Assembly (NCBI RefSeq): GCF_000156715.1
Contig: NZ_DS999312.1
Span: 62,001-126,000, forward strand
From: Francisella philomiragia subsp. philomiragia ATCC 25015
Lineage (GTDB): Bacteria; Pseudomonadota; Gammaproteobacteria; Francisellales; Francisellaceae
Direction of reading: 5' to 3'
DNA length: 64,000 bases
Shown: positions 1 through 11,662 of the stretch, one piece after another
How the letters are laid out: each line of letters begins with the position of its first letter
How positions within the stretch are numbered: position 1 is the first letter of the stretch
Translations under genes and position numbers: made by a program
The notes under the pieces: generated by a model
Seen by the model: the letters and a program-made list of their open reading frames with translations, nothing else
What the model was told of the DNA's origin: nothing
Database searches by the model: none

Positions 1-2
1 CG

Positions 3-467
3 CCACAAGCGAAAGAAGATATAGACAGGGTTTTGAGTAAATTTCCAGCGGACCAGCGTAGATCTGCGATTTTGGAAGGGTTGCATATTTTACAAGATCA
101 AAATGGTGGCTACTTAACTGATGATTTACAAACAGCTCTTGCTGAATACTTACAAGTTAGTAAAGTTGATGTTTATGAGGTTGCTACGTTTTACTGTATG
201 TATGAACTGAAACCTGTGGGTAGACATAAGTTAAATTTATGTACGAATGTTTCGTGTATGTTAAATGGCGCGTATGATATATTGACGCATATTGAGAAAA
301 AACTAGGAATCAAACCTGGAGAGACTACGAAAGATGGTCGCATAACTCTAAAAGAAGTTGAATGCCAGGGAGCTTGTTGTGGCTCGCCTATGCTTGAGGT
401 TGATAAGATTTTTTATGAAAATCTAACTATAGAAAAAGTGAATCAAATAATTGATTCTTTGGAGTAG
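3..467 (+). CDS. nuoE: NADH-quinone oxidoreductase subunit E (5' partial)
   Basis: This is the 24-kDa thioredoxin-like subunit of complex I, in the peripheral arm, and carries the N1a [2Fe-2S] cluster next to NuoF. The cysteine pairs are visible as LCTNVSC and ECQGACC, with the VATFYCMYELKPVGRH block between. The reading frame is open to the left edge and encodes family-like sequence (AKEDIDRVLSKFPADQR) upstream of the TTG at 33. The true start is therefore outside the window and the TTG is not an initiator. It is followed after 6 bases by nuoF in the nuo operon. Confidence 0.95.
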   Translation, partial: PQAKEDIDRVLSKFPADQRRSAILEGLHILQDQNGGYLTDDLQTALAEYLQVSKVDVYEVATFYCMYELKPVGRHKLNLCTNVSCMLNGAYDILTHIEKKLGIKPGETTKDGRITLKEVECQGACCGSPMLEVDKIFYENLTIEKVNQIIDSLE

Positions 468-473
468 TTATAT

Positions 474-1748
474 ATGGCAAATGAAGTTTGTTTTCGTACC
501 CTGCATTTAGATAAGCCGTACAGCTTGGAGTCTTACTTATCTGTAGGAGGTTATTCTTATTGGAATAAAATTTTAACAGAGAAGATTCCGCCTGAGCAAA
601 TTATTGAAGAGCTCAAGATATCAGGGCTTAGAGGTCGTGGTGGGGCTGGGTTCCCTACGGGTCTTAAGTGGAGCTTTATGCCACGTAATACTCCAGGTCA
701 GAAGTATGTGGTTTGTAACTCTGATGAAGGGGAGCCAGGTACTTGTAAAGATAGAGAAATAATGCGTAATAATCCTCATCAATTAATAGAGGGTATGGCT
801 ATTGCTGGATATGTGGTCGGTGCTACGGCTGGTTATAACTATACACGAGGTGAGTTTTACGAACCTATTGCAAGATTTGAAGATGCCTTGATAGAGGCTT
901 ATCAAGCAGGATTGTTGGGGTCAAATATTAAATCTTCAGGCATTTCATTTGATTTGTATTCTGCGATTGGCGCAGGAGCTTATATCTGTGGTGAAGAGAC
1001 AGCATTGCTTAATTCGTTGGAGGGCAAAAAGGGTCGCCCAAGATTTAAGCCACCATTTCCTGCTTTCAAAGGCCTTTATGGCAGACCAACTAACATAAAT
1101 AATACTGAGACTTACGCATCGGCACCAGTAATTTTACAGCATGGTGGACAGTGGTTTAAAAATCTTGGAACTGAAAAAAGTGGCGGTACTAAGCTTTTTT
1201 GTATTTCTGGTCATGTTAAGCATCAAAAAGTCATGGAAATAGGTTTAGGTACTCCTTTCAAAGATGTTTTAGAGATGTGTGGTGGTGTTCGTAATGGTCA
1301 TAAGCTAAAGGCTGTGATACCAGGTGGAAGTTCTTCTAAGATTCTTACTGGTGAAGAGATGCTTAAGGTTACTATGGACTATGAGTCTATAGCTGAAGCG
1401 GGTTCTATGCTAGGATCTGGCGCAGTAGTTGTTTTAGATGAAACAACTTGCATGGTTAAAACATTGGCTAGATTGGCAGATTTCTATTATGAGGAATCTT
1501 GTGGTCAGTGTACTCCTTGCAGAGAAGGTACTGGCTGGTTAGCGCGGACATTGCATAGAATTGTTGCTGGTGACGGAAAACCCGAAGATATCGATACTCT
1601 AGTTAGAGTAGCAACAAATATAGAAGGTAACACTATTTGTGGTCTTGGAGATGCTGCAGCATGGCCAGTCCAAAGTTATATAAATAAATTCAGAGAAGAA
1701 TTTGTCTATATGATTGAGAATGGTGGTAAGAGTATTGTGGATCAATAG
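474..1748 (+). CDS. nuoF: NADH-quinone oxidoreductase subunit F, NADH-binding
   Basis: NuoF oxidises NADH and passes electrons through FMN to the first [4Fe-4S] cluster (N3) of complex I. At 424 residues it has the usual length. The glycine-rich [15 protein letters not shown] segment near residues 51-65 binds NADH, and [19 protein letters not shown] near 167-186 belongs to the FMN/NADH site. Cluster N3 ligands are C343, C346 and C349 (CGQCTPC) plus C389 in TICGLGD. It sits between nuoE and nuoG with short gaps, and is clearly co-transcribed. Confidence 0.98.
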   Translation: MANEVCFRTLHLDKPYSLESYLSVGGYSYWNKILTEKIPPEQIIEELKISGLRGRGGAGFPTGLKWSFMPRNTPGQKYVVCNSDEGEPGTCKDREIMRNNPHQLIEGMAIAGYVVGATAGYNYTRGEFYEPIARFEDALIEAYQAGLLGSNIKSSGISFDLYSAIGAGAYICGEETALLNSLEGKKGRPRFKPPFPAFKGLYGRPTNINNTETYASAPVILQHGGQWFKNLGTEKSGGTKLFCISGHVKHQKVMEIGLGTPFKDVLEMCGGVRNGHKLKAVIPGGSSSKILTGEEMLKVTMDYESIAEAGSMLGSGAVVVLDETTCMVKTLARLADFYYEESCGQCTPCREGTGWLARTLHRIVAGDGKPEDIDTLVRVATNIEGNTICGLGDAAAWPVQSYINKFREEFVYMIENGGKSIVDQ

Positions 1749-1765
1749 TTGATTGAGGTAGTTCA

Positions 1766-4132
1766 GTGTCAGACAATAAAGAATCCAAAAAAATAAGTAT
1801 AGAGATTGATGGTAAAAGCTATGAAGCTTTGCCAAATCAATCAATAATAGAAGTGGCAGATGCTAATGGTATCTATATTCCTAGATTTTGCTATCATAAA
1901 AAGCTATCTGTAGCTGCTAATTGTAGGATGTGCTTAGTTGATGTGGAAGGTGCAAGACGTGCTTCCCCTGCATGTGCTACTCCAATTATGGATGGCATGA
2001 AGGTCAAAACTCGTTCGGAGAAGGCTTTACAGATGCAAAAAGACGTAATGGAGTTTTTATTGATAAATCATCCATTAGATTGTCCGATCTGTGATCAGGG
2101 TGGAGAGTGTGAGCTTCAAGATATTGCTATGGGATATGGTAATACGACTTCTGAGTACCTTGAGACAAAAAGAGCTGTTGAAGATCCTGAGCTAGGATCT
2201 TTGGTTGCTACTGATATGACTAGATGTATTTTATGTACACGCTGTGTTCGTTTTGGTGAGGAAGTAGCCGGCGTCAAAGAATTAGGTGTTATGGGTAGAG
2301 GAGATCATTCTGCTATCAGCACATATATTTCAGGAGATATGGTCGACTCAGAAATTTCAGGCAATATTATTGATCTTTGTCCTGTCGGTGCTTTGACATC
2401 TAAGCCTTTTAGATTCAAAGCAAGAGCATGGGAACTAAAACAGTTCCCTACGGTATCGTCAGGTGATGCTTTGGCTACAGATATTAATGCACATGTCTAT
2501 CAAAATAAAATTGTCAGAACTGTTCCTAGAGAGAACGAAATAACTGGTACGTGGATAGCTGATAGAGATAGGTTTGAATACTCTGGATTATATGGCCCAG
2601 AAAGAATTGAAAAGCCGATGATTAAAAAGTCTGGTGGTTGGGTCGAAGTATCTTGGGAAGAGGCGCTTGATTTTGTTAAGGTAGCAATTGAGAAAACCAA
2701 AGAAAAAGACGGTGCTGATGCTATATCAGCTATTGTATCAGAGTCAGCAACATCTGAAGAGATGTATTTAATGAAAAAGCTCTTAGCTAGTGTTGGATCA
2801 ACTAATATTGATGGTAGAGTAAGACAGTATGCTGATATACCGGGGATAAGTGCTGGTAAAGGCTTTAATTGTTCATTAGATGATATTCGTGAAAGTGATT
2901 TTATTTTGGTTTTTGGATCAAATATTAGAAAAGAGTATCCATTAGTTAATATTGCGGTTAAAGATGCTGTAGAAAAAAACAATGCTAAAGTAGTGGCTTG
3001 GAATATTTGTGATTATGATTTTAACTATGATGTTAAACAGGTCAAACTAGCTGCTGATAATATTCAATATATTGCATTATCTTTATTAAAAGCGATCTTT
3101 GTAAGAGCAAATTTGCCATATGGTGACTTGGATGAAATTTTGAGAAAAGTTGATCCAGCAGCTGAAGTTAGAGAAACTGCAGATAGAATTGTTGCATCAG
3201 ATAGTCCAAAAATCATTGTTGGCCAAGATATTGTTAACAGTAGTAGCTTTGAAACAGTATTTAGTATTTTGGAAATATTAGAAAAAGTTATTGGTGTAAA
3301 AGGTGGTGTGCTGGCTAGTAATGTTAATTCGGTGGCAGCTGAGAGAATATTTAGCTCTTCTAAATCTAAATTTAGTACATATAAATGTTTGAACGGTCAA
3401 ACAGCTACTAAGCTTTTATTTACTGCTCATACTGAGTTATCTAAAGATTGTTTATACGGTGAGCAGAAGCTAAGAGAGGCTCTTGATAATATCGATATCG
3501 TTGTTAGCTTTACTGCATTTGCAGATAAGTTTACAAAAGATGTCTCAGATATTATTTTGCCTGTAGCTACTCACTATGAAACAAGCGGAAGTTTCGTTGA
3601 TTTATTTGGCAATACTAAAGAGTTTAAGCAAGTAGTAAAACCATATGCTGATAATAAAGAGCTATGGCGTGTATTAAGAGTCGTTGGGAATCTGTTGGGA
3701 TTAGAAGGTTTTGAGTATAATTCAATATCAGAAGTTACTAATGATACTTATGCTCATAGAGCTAGAGTTGGTATTAATCATGTAGTGCAAATTCTTAATG
3801 CAAATCTAGATTATCAAAAAGATATTGCATTTGTTGCATCAAATTCTATGTATAGTACTAGTAGCTTACTCAGAAGGGCAGAACCTTTACAGAAAACTTA
3901 TGATGCCAAGCGTTTCTCTGGAGTTAGGATTTCACAAGAAATAGCTGATGAAATCGGTCTGAAAGCTGAGGTCGGTATCGTTAAAATCTACGATATTGAC
4001 AATGAAATAACACCTGAAGTATCAGTTGATTCTAGTTTGCAGGCTAAGAATATTATGATTCCAAGATCGTTGTATAAATCATTTTTGTCAGGCGATAGTG
4101 TGAATATTAAGCTGGTGAGGGAGGTTAAGTAA
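1766..4132 (+). CDS. nuoG: NADH-quinone oxidoreductase subunit G
   Basis: This is the large Fe-S subunit of the peripheral arm of complex I, 788 residues, translated from a GTG start with TTGAGG about 7 bases upstream. Ligands run in order: [2Fe-2S] C42, C53, C56, C70; then H102, C106, C109, C115 (the His-Cys3 N5 cluster); then C154, C157, C160 and C205 for the third cluster. The remainder is a molybdopterin-oxidoreductase-like domain that is structural in this family. The stop is one base before the nuoH start, suggesting translational coupling. Confidence 0.97.
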   Translation: MSDNKESKKISIEIDGKSYEALPNQSIIEVADANGIYIPRFCYHKKLSVAANCRMCLVDVEGARRASPACATPIMDGMKVKTRSEKALQMQKDVMEFLLINHPLDCPICDQGGECELQDIAMGYGNTTSEYLETKRAVEDPELGSLVATDMTRCILCTRCVRFGEEVAGVKELGVMGRGDHSAISTYISGDMVDSEISGNIIDLCPVGALTSKPFRFKARAWELKQFPTVSSGDALATDINAHVYQNKIVRTVPRENEITGTWIADRDRFEYSGLYGPERIEKPMIKKSGGWVEVSWEEALDFVKVAIEKTKEKDGADAISAIVSESATSEEMYLMKKLLASVGSTNIDGRVRQYADIPGISAGKGFNCSLDDIRESDFILVFGSNIRKEYPLVNIAVKDAVEKNNAKVVAWNICDYDFNYDVKQVKLAADNIQYIALSLLKAIFVRANLPYGDLDEILRKVDPAAEVRETADRIVASDSPKIIVGQDIVNSSSFETVFSILEILEKVIGVKGGVLASNVNSVAAERIFSSSKSKFSTYKCLNGQTATKLLFTAHTELSKDCLYGEQKLREALDNIDIVVSFTAFADKFTKDVSDIILPVATHYETSGSFVDLFGNTKEFKQVVKPYADNKELWRVLRVVGNLLGLEGFEYNSISEVTNDTYAHRARVGINHVVQILNANLDYQKDIAFVASNSMYSTSSLLRRAEPLQKTYDAKRFSGVRISQEIADEIGLKAEVGIVKIYDIDNEITPEVSVDSSLQAKNIMIPRSLYKSFLSGDSVNIKLVREVK

Positions 4133-4133
4133 T

Positions 4134-5144
4134 ATGTTAGAGTATATATTATGGACAGCGCTTTATGTGTTGTTAATTGTTATTCCTCTTATACTTGTAG
4201 TTGCTTATTATACATATGCTGAGCGTAAAGTTATTGGCTATATGCAAGATAGAATAGGTCCAAATAGAGTAGGATCATTTGGCTTACTACAGCCGATATT
4301 TGATGCTCTAAAACTTTTTCTTAAAGAGATTATTGTCCCGACAAATTCAAATAGGTATTTGTTTTTCATAGCTCCGATATTAGCATTCGCTCCTGCTTAT
4401 GCTGCTTGGGCAGTTATTCCTTTTTCAAAAGGTGTAGTATTGTCAGATATGAATTTAGGGCTTCTATATATATTAGCAATGACATCCTTTTCAGTATATG
4501 GGATTGTAATTGCAGGATGGGCATCTAACAGTAAATATTCTTTGTTTGGTGCTCTTAGAGCGGGTGCGCAGGTTGTATCTTATGAATTAGCTATGGGATT
4601 TGCAATCGTTGGAGTTGTAATTGCAGCTGGTTCTATGGGCATAACTGGGATTATTGAATCTCAGGCTGGAGGTCTGTGGCATTGGTACTTTATACCTTTG
4701 TTCCCGCTATTCGTAGTGTATTTCATAGCAGGTATTGCTGAGACCAATAGAGCGCCTTTTGATGTGGTTGAAGGTGAGTCAGAAATTATTGCTGGTCACC
4801 ATATTGAGTATACAGGATCTAGGTTTGCACTATTCTTTTTAGCAGAGTATGCAAATATGATTTTAATTAGTATTTTAACTTCAATTATGTTCTTAGGTGG
4901 TTGGTGCTCACCGTTTGAGGCGACTCCCTTAGAAGCTGTATTTAACTTTGTTCCTGGTGTTGTATGGTTGTTTGCTAAGACTGGTATATTTATGTTTATG
5001 TTTTTGTGGGTGCGTGCGACATTCCCTAGATATAGATATGACCAAATCATGCGTCTAGGTTGGAAAATATTTATACCTTTAACATTTGTTTGGGTTGTAG
5101 TAGTAGCTTGTATGGTTAGGTTTGGCATAGGACCTTGGTGGTAA
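4134..5144 (+). CDS. nuoH: NADH-quinone oxidoreductase subunit H
   Basis: This integral membrane subunit (336 residues, about eight hydrophobic segments) forms the quinone-entry chamber between the peripheral and membrane arms. The family hallmark [20 protein letters not shown] is near residues 28-47, and [12 protein letters not shown] with the acidic loop FDVVEGESE is further along. It starts one base after the nuoG stop and is followed by nuoI after 13 bases. Confidence 0.97.
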   Translation: MLEYILWTALYVLLIVIPLILVVAYYTYAERKVIGYMQDRIGPNRVGSFGLLQPIFDALKLFLKEIIVPTNSNRYLFFIAPILAFAPAYAAWAVIPFSKGVVLSDMNLGLLYILAMTSFSVYGIVIAGWASNSKYSLFGALRAGAQVVSYELAMGFAIVGVVIAAGSMGITGIIESQAGGLWHWYFIPLFPLFVVYFIAGIAETNRAPFDVVEGESEIIAGHHIEYTGSRFALFFLAEYANMILISILTSIMFLGGWCSPFEATPLEAVFNFVPGVVWLFAKTGIFMFMFLWVRATFPRYRYDQIMRLGWKIFIPLTFVWVVVVACMVRFGIGPWW

Positions 5145-5157
5145 AAAGGATAATATT

Positions 5158-5646
5158 ATGAGAAATATAACAAGTTTTTTTAAAACCTTTCTACTTTGGG
5201 AACTTCTAAAAGGGATGAGGGTCACGGGTAAGCACTTTTTTACACGTAAGGTTACTGTGCAATATCCTGATGAGAAAACTCCTATATCTAATAGATTTAG
5301 AGGGTTGCATGCCTTAAGACGTTATGAGAATGGTGAGGAAAGATGTATTGCTTGTAAGCTATGTGAAGTTGTATGTCCAGCATTAGCAATCACAATTAAC
5401 TCTACTGAAAGAGAAGATGGATCACGTAGAACATCTAGTTATGAAATAGATTTATTTAAGTGTATTTTTTGTGGTTATTGTGAAGAGTCTTGTCCAGTGG
5501 ACTCTATTGTTGAAACCAATATTCTTGAGTATCACTTTGAAGAGCGTGGTGAAAATATTATGACAAAAGCTAAGCTTTTAGCTATTGGTGATAAATATGA
5601 GGCACAGATAGCAGCAGATAGATTACAAGATAAGGATTTTAGGTAG
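5158..5646 (+). CDS. nuoI: NADH-quinone oxidoreductase subunit I
   Basis: This ferredoxin-like subunit (162 residues) holds clusters N6a and N6b, which carry electrons toward N2. The two 8Fe ferredoxin motifs are complete: C63, C66, C69, C73 ([12 protein letters not shown]) and C102, C105, C108, C112 ([12 protein letters not shown]). The short N-terminal amphipathic segment anchors it to the membrane arm. It lies 13 bases after nuoH and 4 bases before nuoJ. Confidence 0.98.
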   Translation: MRNITSFFKTFLLWELLKGMRVTGKHFFTRKVTVQYPDEKTPISNRFRGLHALRRYENGEERCIACKLCEVVCPALAITINSTEREDGSRRTSSYEIDLFKCIFCGYCEESCPVDSIVETNILEYHFEERGENIMTKAKLLAIGDKYEAQIAADRLQDKDFR

Positions 5647-5650
5647 AGAA

Positions 5651-6256
5651 ATGGTAGTAACAGATATTTTATTTTACATATTTGCATCACTGGCTATTAT
5701 TTCTGCTTTAGTGTTAGTTTTGGCGAATAATCCAGTAAATTCTGTAATAGCAATGATTTTTACATTCGTATTTACAGCAGCTGTGTGGATAATTTTTCAA
5801 CAAGTATACTTAGCATTGTTGCTTATAGTTGTATATGTTGGTGCAGTTTTAGTAATGTTCTTGTTCGTAGTATTCATGCTGGATCTACATGTTGAGAAGC
5901 AAGGTAGAGTCGGAAGATTCTTCTATGCTTTTGCAGCTATAATAGTTTGTGCAATATTTGCTACAGTGATTAGCTATGCTGCTACTAAAGTATTCGCGGG
6001 AGACTCTATGCAGGGCGGTGTTGGTGGACTTAAAATCATAGGTCTAACAATGTTTGATAATAGCAATTTATATGTGTTTGAATTAGTTGATTTCATTTTA
6101 TTAGCAGCAATGACAGCAGCAATTACATTAACATTGAGATCTAAGCGTAAAGGTAACAAGTCTGTGAATCCTGCGCAACAGGTCAAAGTTAGAGCAAAAG
6201 ATCGTCTAACTATGGTTAAGATACCAAGTAATAGAGAGGGCGCTAGAGATGAATAG
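5651..6256 (+). CDS. nuoJ: NADH-quinone oxidoreductase subunit J
   Basis: NuoJ is a membrane-arm subunit of complex I of 201 residues with five predicted hydrophobic helices. The third contains the conserved [16 protein letters not shown] stretch, the pi-bulge helix of the family. The C-terminus is a basic soluble tail. Its last 8 bases overlap the nuoK start, typical for this gene pair. Confidence 0.96.
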   Translation: MVVTDILFYIFASLAIISALVLVLANNPVNSVIAMIFTFVFTAAVWIIFQQVYLALLLIVVYVGAVLVMFLFVVFMLDLHVEKQGRVGRFFYAFAAIIVCAIFATVISYAATKVFAGDSMQGGVGGLKIIGLTMFDNSNLYVFELVDFILLAAMTAAITLTLRSKRKGNKSVNPAQQVKVRAKDRLTMVKIPSNREGARDE

Positions 6257-6566
6257 TATTTCAGTTTCAGTTACGAATGGTTTGATTTTTAGTACATTGT
6301 TATTCGTAATAAGTGTTGCGGGCATAATTATTAATAGAAGAAATATTCTTATACTTTTGATGTCGATAGAATTGATGCTTCTAGCAGTTAATACTAACTT
6401 TCTGATATTTGCTAATATGCACCATCAAGCGATGGGTGGCGTTTTTGTTTTCTTTATAATGGCTGTGGCAGCAGCGGAAACAGCAATTGGTTTGGCAATT
6501 GTTGTGGCAATATTTAGAAAACGTAAAACTATTGATTTAAGTAAACTCAATACACTAAGAGGTTAA
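6249..6566 (+). CDS. nuoK: NADH-quinone oxidoreductase subunit K
   Basis: This small antiporter-like membrane subunit (105 residues, three helices) belongs to the E-channel of proton translocation. The conserved glutamates are in [12 protein letters not shown] and [16 protein letters not shown]. The ATG lies inside the end of nuoJ (8-base overlap), so its translation is probably coupled to NuoJ. nuoL follows after 9 bases. Confidence 0.97.
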   Translation: MNSISVSVTNGLIFSTLLFVISVAGIIINRRNILILLMSIELMLLAVNTNFLIFANMHHQAMGGVFVFFIMAVAAAETAIGLAIVVAIFRKRKTIDLSKLNTLRG

Positions 6567-6575
6567 GAGCAAGCT

Positions 6576-8585
6576 ATGATAATAAATACTCAAGTAGCAG
6601 CTGTACTAATAGCAGTCATAGTGTTATCACCATTGCTTGGTGCTCTGATTGCTGGATTTGGTGGCAAGTCTGTAAAGAATGCAGGTGTTAACTTTTTTAC
6701 AATTTCTTTGTGTGGTCTTTCTTTTGTCCTTAGTGTAATTTTAGCCTATGGTGTTTTTGCTGGATCAGAAGTTTATTCTGTAAGTTATTATCAGTGGGCT
6801 CCGATTTCAGATAAGTTTACATTTGATGTTGGTTTTACTGTTAATAAGATAACTGTATACATGATGTTGATAGTAACTTTTGTATCAACATTAGTACATG
6901 TTTACTCTATTGGTTACATGAAAGGTGAAGAAGGCTATGCAAGATTTTTTGCATATATTTCAGGATTTACCTTTGCAATGCTCTGCCTAGTTATGGGCAA
7001 TAACTTCTTATTGCTATTTTTTGGATGGGAAGGCGTTGGTTTATTCTCATACTTATTAATTGGCTTTTATTTTAATAGAGATAAAGCTAACGTTGCTAGT
7101 TTGAGAGCATTCATTGTAAATAGAATTGGTGACTTAGGCTTTTTGTTAGGTATTGGGGCGGTTATTTTATACACTGGATCTGTTGACTATACAACTGTAT
7201 TTGCAGCTTTATCAAATATTGATAATACTCAAACTATTCACTTCTTAGGTTTGAGCTTCAGTCCTGTTACACTGATGTGTTCGCTATTATTTATTGGTGC
7301 GATGGGTAAATCCGCACAGTTTCCTTTACACTCATGGCTAGAAGGATCGATGGAAGGTCCGACACCTATTTCGGCACTAATCCATGCTGCAACAATGGTT
7401 ACAGCGGGTGTATTTATGGTTGCTAGACTTTCTCCAATGTTTGTACTATCACCTGCAGCACTAAGTTTTGTACTTATTATTGGTGCAATTACATGTTTGT
7501 TTATGGGCTTGATTGCGATAGTACAGACAGATATAAAAAGAGTAATTGCATATTGTACACTTTCTCAGCTTGGATATATGATGGTAGCTCAGGGCGCAGG
7601 AGCATTTTCTATTGGGATGTTCCATCTGATGACGCATGCTATGTTTAAAGCATTATTATTCTTGGCGGCTGGTTCTGTAATAGTTGCGATGCATCACGAG
7701 CAAGATATTCGTAGAATGGGTGGCTTGAGAAAGTATATGCCTGTTACATATTTATGTATGCTTATAGGTGCTTGGGCACTTGCAGCATTACCGCCATTTT
7801 CAGGTTTCTTTTCAAAGGATTTAATTATTGAAGCGGCGCAGTCTACTACTGTATATGGTCACCAGTTTGCATACTACATGGTATTAGCATGTGCATTTGT
7901 GACATCTTTCTATATTTTTAGAATGTTTTTCTTGGTATTCCATGGTAAAGAGAGAATGTCAGAAGAAGAGAAGTCTCATATCAAAGAGTCGCCGTTTAGT
8001 ATACTAATTCCATTGGTATTATTGGCTATACCTTCAGTATTTGTTGGAGAGTATTTCTTCACAAGTATTTTATCGCAAAATCATGGCTTATTTGGTGATA
8101 CTATAACTTCATATATTCAGGCAGGACTAGGTGGAGAATCTGTTACAGCTCATCTTGCTAGTGAACCTGCTACAGTTAGTTCTATAGCATTTATAAAACA
8201 TTCAATATCAACTGTACCATTCTGGTTAGCTTTCAGTGCTTTAGTTTTGGCTTATATTTTGTATATATGGTTGCCAGTTATACCAAGAGTGCTTGCAAAT
8301 GCTAAGTCTGGGTTTGGTATTGTTTATCATATTTTAGTTAAGAAATACTTTATTGATACTCTTTATGATGTTGTATTTGTTAATATCTTCTTGGCTATTA
8401 GTACTTTCCTATGGAAAGCAGTAGATATCTTTATCATAGATAAAACGATTGTACATGGCACATCTAGTCTGATCTATCATACTGGTGATAGTTTTAGAAA
8501 AATTCAACGTGGATATCTGTTTGACTATGCTTTTGTAATGATGGTCGGTGTGTTGTTATTTATGATTTTGCTAATATCAGTATAG
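6576..8585 (+). CDS. nuoL: NADH-quinone oxidoreductase subunit L
   Basis: NuoL is the distal proton-pumping, Mrp-antiporter-like subunit of the complex I membrane arm, 669 residues with many hydrophobic helices. Conserved parts include FFGWEGVGLFSYLLIGFYF (catalytic Glu), the KSAQFPLHSWLEGSMEGPTP loop and the HAMFKALLFLAAGS helix with its Lys. The C-terminal part (IFIIDKTIVHG onward) is the long lateral helix region. It is followed by nuoM. Confidence 0.97.
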   Translation: MIINTQVAAVLIAVIVLSPLLGALIAGFGGKSVKNAGVNFFTISLCGLSFVLSVILAYGVFAGSEVYSVSYYQWAPISDKFTFDVGFTVNKITVYMMLIVTFVSTLVHVYSIGYMKGEEGYARFFAYISGFTFAMLCLVMGNNFLLLFFGWEGVGLFSYLLIGFYFNRDKANVASLRAFIVNRIGDLGFLLGIGAVILYTGSVDYTTVFAALSNIDNTQTIHFLGLSFSPVTLMCSLLFIGAMGKSAQFPLHSWLEGSMEGPTPISALIHAATMVTAGVFMVARLSPMFVLSPAALSFVLIIGAITCLFMGLIAIVQTDIKRVIAYCTLSQLGYMMVAQGAGAFSIGMFHLMTHAMFKALLFLAAGSVIVAMHHEQDIRRMGGLRKYMPVTYLCMLIGAWALAALPPFSGFFSKDLIIEAAQSTTVYGHQFAYYMVLACAFVTSFYIFRMFFLVFHGKERMSEEEKSHIKESPFSILIPLVLLAIPSVFVGEYFFTSILSQNHGLFGDTITSYIQAGLGGESVTAHLASEPATVSSIAFIKHSISTVPFWLAFSALVLAYILYIWLPVIPRVLANAKSGFGIVYHILVKKYFIDTLYDVVFVNIFLAISTFLWKAVDIFIIDKTIVHGTSSLIYHTGDSFRKIQRGYLFDYAFVMMVGVLLFMILLISV

Positions 8586-8605
8586 GTAGAGGGTAAACTA
8601 GTATT

Positions 8606-10195
8606 ATGAATTTAGGTAATTACTTATTAAGTTTAATAATTTGGCTTCCAATAGTTGGTGGCTTTGTTGTATTAGCGACAAGAACAAAAGAGTTGCATGG
8701 TGATGCTGCACGTTGGGTGGCTTTAGTATTTAGCTGTTTAACTCTGGCTTTATGCATACCTTTGGTAGCATCTTTTGATTATAGTAGTTCTGCGATGCAG
8801 TTCCAAGAATCAGCAAAATGGTTCAAGGTATTTGGCATGCATGATATTTATTATGGTCTAGGCGTTGATGGGTTTTCAGTTTTATTTATTGTTTTAACAA
8901 GTTTTGCTACTTTAGTTATTGTTCTAGCAGCTTGGACTTCTATCAAAACAAAAGTTAGACAATACATGGCAATATTTTTGATTACTTGTGGTCTGACAAA
9001 TGGTGTTTTCTGTGCAACAGACTCTATACTTTACTATGTTTTTTGGGAAGCATTATTAATTCCAACTTGCTTGGGTATAGGTATTTGGGGTGGTAAGAAC
9101 AAAGCGTATGCAGCTGTTAAATATTTTATGTATACTTTCTTTGGTTCAGTATTTTTACTAGCTGCGATTTTATATATTCAAACAAGAGTGGCAGCATCTC
9201 CAGCTGACTTACTAGTAAGTGCAGATACATATTCAATCCAAAACTTTATCGCATGGGCTGCTCAATCAAATGGTTTGGCAGATTCTGTTAAGTTTACACT
9301 TACTGCTCAATGGCTAATATTTGGTGCTTTCTTCTTAGCTTTTGCAGTTAAAATTCCGATGTGGCCATTCCACTCATGGTTGCCAGATGCTCACTCAGAG
9401 GCACCAGCAGGAGGTTCTGTTATACTTGCAGCACTTATGCTTAAGCTAGGTGCTTATGGTTTCTTAAGATTCGCAATACCGATGCTACCTGAAGTTACAG
9501 CATCATTAGAGTACGTACTGATAATTATGTCTTTGATAGCTATTGTTTATGTTGGTGTGGTTGCAGTTGCTCAGACTGATGTCAAAAGACTGATAGCATA
9601 TTCATCAATTTCGCATATGGGTCTTGTTACATTAGGTTTGTTCTCTATTTTCATACTTAAGAGTGCCGATCCTGTACTTGGTACAACTAATGCGCAATTA
9701 GCACTACAGGGTGCTGTATTTCAGATGATTGCTCATGCGTTTTCTTCTGGTGGTATGTTTATTGGTATTGGTTATCTATACTTAAGAATGCATACAAGAG
9801 AAATATCAGATTTCTCAGGTGTGGCTAAGACTATGCCAATATTCGCAATGTTTTTCTTACTTTTCTGTATGGCTAATGTAGGTTTACCAGGTACTAGTGG
9901 CTTTGTCGGTGAGTTCATGATTTTGTTGGCTGTATTTCAGTACTCTCCATTAATAGCACTAATTGCTGGTTTAACTTTGGTCATAGCGCCAATTTACACT
10001 CTATGGATGTATAAGAGGGTGTTTTTTGGAGAAGTGGTATCTACGCAAGTAGCGAACCTGACTGATTTGAATAAGATGGAGCTATTTGTATTTATATTGT
10101 TAGCGGTACCAACTTTATTGTTTGGTTTTTATCCAGAGCCGATACTGCATCTTTCAGAAGCTGCTTCGGCTAATATTGTTGGTTTATCTCTATAG
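8606..10195 (+). CDS. nuoM: NADH-quinone oxidoreductase subunit M
   Basis: NuoM is the middle antiporter-like subunit of complex I, 529 residues. Conserved segments are YYVFWEALLIPTCLGIGIWG (Glu helix), KIPMWPFHSWLPDAHSEAP and the AQTDVKRLIAYSSISHMG helix, as in proton-translocating NuoM proteins. It starts 20 bases after nuoL and ends just before nuoN. Confidence 0.97.
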   Translation: MNLGNYLLSLIIWLPIVGGFVVLATRTKELHGDAARWVALVFSCLTLALCIPLVASFDYSSSAMQFQESAKWFKVFGMHDIYYGLGVDGFSVLFIVLTSFATLVIVLAAWTSIKTKVRQYMAIFLITCGLTNGVFCATDSILYYVFWEALLIPTCLGIGIWGGKNKAYAAVKYFMYTFFGSVFLLAAILYIQTRVAASPADLLVSADTYSIQNFIAWAAQSNGLADSVKFTLTAQWLIFGAFFLAFAVKIPMWPFHSWLPDAHSEAPAGGSVILAALMLKLGAYGFLRFAIPMLPEVTASLEYVLIIMSLIAIVYVGVVAVAQTDVKRLIAYSSISHMGLVTLGLFSIFILKSADPVLGTTNAQLALQGAVFQMIAHAFSSGGMFIGIGYLYLRMHTREISDFSGVAKTMPIFAMFFLLFCMANVGLPGTSGFVGEFMILLAVFQYSPLIALIAGLTLVIAPIYTLWMYKRVFFGEVVSTQVANLTDLNKMELFVFILLAVPTLLFGFYPEPILHLSEAASANIVGLSL

Positions 10196-10210
10196 GGTGG
10201 TGTTTTGATT

Positions 10211-11662
10211 ATGAGTTTATCAATTCTTTATATATTGCCAGAAATACTATTAGCACTAGGTGTGATAGTTGTAATGTTTTCTGGGCTTTTTTTACACGGT
10301 AAAATTAGGAATATTAACTACATATTCTTTCAAGTATTTACGCTACTTGCTCTTGTTGCTACTTTTGCCAAAGAATACTTAATCCAAAATAGTAGCTCTG
10401 TTTTTGAGGGGCAAGTTGTATTCAGTGGTTTTGCTTATACGTTACAGTTAGTGATACTTGTATTGGCAGTATTCGTGGCGCTATATTCAAGAGAGTATGT
10501 AAAAGATAGAAAAATATCAGATGGTGATTTTTATACACTTTTGATGCTGTGTGTTTTAGGTGCGATGGTTCTTACAGCTGCACATAGTTTGGTTACAATC
10601 TATATTGGTTTAGAGTTATTGTCATTACCAATGTATGCACTAATAGCAATTTATAGAGATTCTAGTACAGGCCTTGAAGCTGCTATTAAATATTTCGTAT
10701 TAGGAGCTATTGCTTCAGCTTTATTGTTATTTGGTATGTCATTTGTATATGGTATGACAGGTCAACTTGATATTACTGATATTGCAACTGCACTTTCACA
10801 AGGAAATTTCACAGGCTTAGAGCAGCAGTTCTTACTTGTATGTTTAGTTATGATGATAGCAACTTTCTTATTCAAGTTAGGAGCTTTCCCATTTCATATG
10901 TGGTTGCCGGATGTTTATCAGGGCGCGCCAAATGCTGTTGCCAATATTGTTGCGACTATTCCAAAAGTAGCAGCATTTGCTATGCTTGTTAATATTTTAT
11001 TTGTAGGCTTTCCATCGCTTAAAGATTCTTGGATATACTTATTCAGAGTTATAGGTATATTGTCGATATTCTTTGGTAGTTTAGTCGCTTTATCGCAAAC
11101 AAACGTTAAGAGACTTTTGGGTTATTCTACAGTATCGCAAATAGGTTTTGTTTTGTTAGCTACTACACTTAATCCACAGGGCTATGCTTTAACAGCGGCT
11201 AGTTTCTATGTAATAGTTTATGTTTTTACTACTCTAGCAGCATTTGGGGTGTTAACTACAATCTCTGTTGGCGGTTATGAAGTTCAAGATCTTAAAGATC
11301 TAAAAGGTTTCAATACAAAAGACTCTTGGTTAGCATTTATACTGCTGATAGTTTTGTTCTCTATGGCAGGGATTCCTCCATTCGGTGGTTTCATAGCAAA
11401 ATTATTTGTTATTATGGGCTTAATTAATGATGGCAGTTATGTATTGGCATGTTTTGTGCTATTTATGGCTGTTGTGGCATCATTCTATTATGTAAGAGTT
11501 ATTAGAACTATGTATTTTGATGAGCCAGAGAATAATGAGACAGTTAAACCTCCAATGACATCTCTTATAGCACTAAGTATCAACGGTTTAGTTCTTTTAT
11601 TCTTAGGTATTATGCCAATGCTTCTTCTTGGGGTTCTTACTCAAGTTACTAACGTTATTTAA
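10211..11662 (+). CDS. nuoN: NADH-quinone oxidoreductase subunit N
   Basis: NuoN is the proximal antiporter-like subunit and the last gene of the nuo operon. Conserved parts are YIGLELLSLPMYALIA, KLGAFPFHMWLPDVYQGAPN and ALSQTNVKRLLGYSTVSQIG. I place the start at ATG 10211 because GGGTGG (10195-10200) is 10 bases upstream. A TTG at 10205 in the same frame would be only 4 bases from it. No strong terminator is visible in the 75 bases that follow. Confidence 0.95.
   Translation: MSLSILYILPEILLALGVIVVMFSGLFLHGKIRNINYIFFQVFTLLALVATFAKEYLIQNSSSVFEGQVVFSGFAYTLQLVILVLAVFVALYSREYVKDRKISDGDFYTLLMLCVLGAMVLTAAHSLVTIYIGLELLSLPMYALIAIYRDSSTGLEAAIKYFVLGAIASALLLFGMSFVYGMTGQLDITDIATALSQGNFTGLEQQFLLVCLVMMIATFLFKLGAFPFHMWLPDVYQGAPNAVANIVATIPKVAAFAMLVNILFVGFPSLKDSWIYLFRVIGILSIFFGSLVALSQTNVKRLLGYSTVSQIGFVLLATTLNPQGYALTAASFYVIVYVFTTLAAFGVLTTISVGGYEVQDLKDLKGFNTKDSWLAFILLIVLFSMAGIPPFGGFIAKLFVIMGLINDGSYVLACFVLFMAVVASFYYVRVIRTMYFDEPENNETVKPPMTSLIALSINGLVLLFLGIMPMLLLGVLTQVTNVI

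Noticed and set aside
33-35. TTG as the nuoE start
   Set aside because: Family-like protein sequence continues upstream in frame to the window edge, so the gene is only cut by the window.
2500-2982. 160-codon minus-strand open frame opposite nuoG
   Set aside because: It lies fully inside a strongly conserved gene, without a ribosome binding site or family resemblance.
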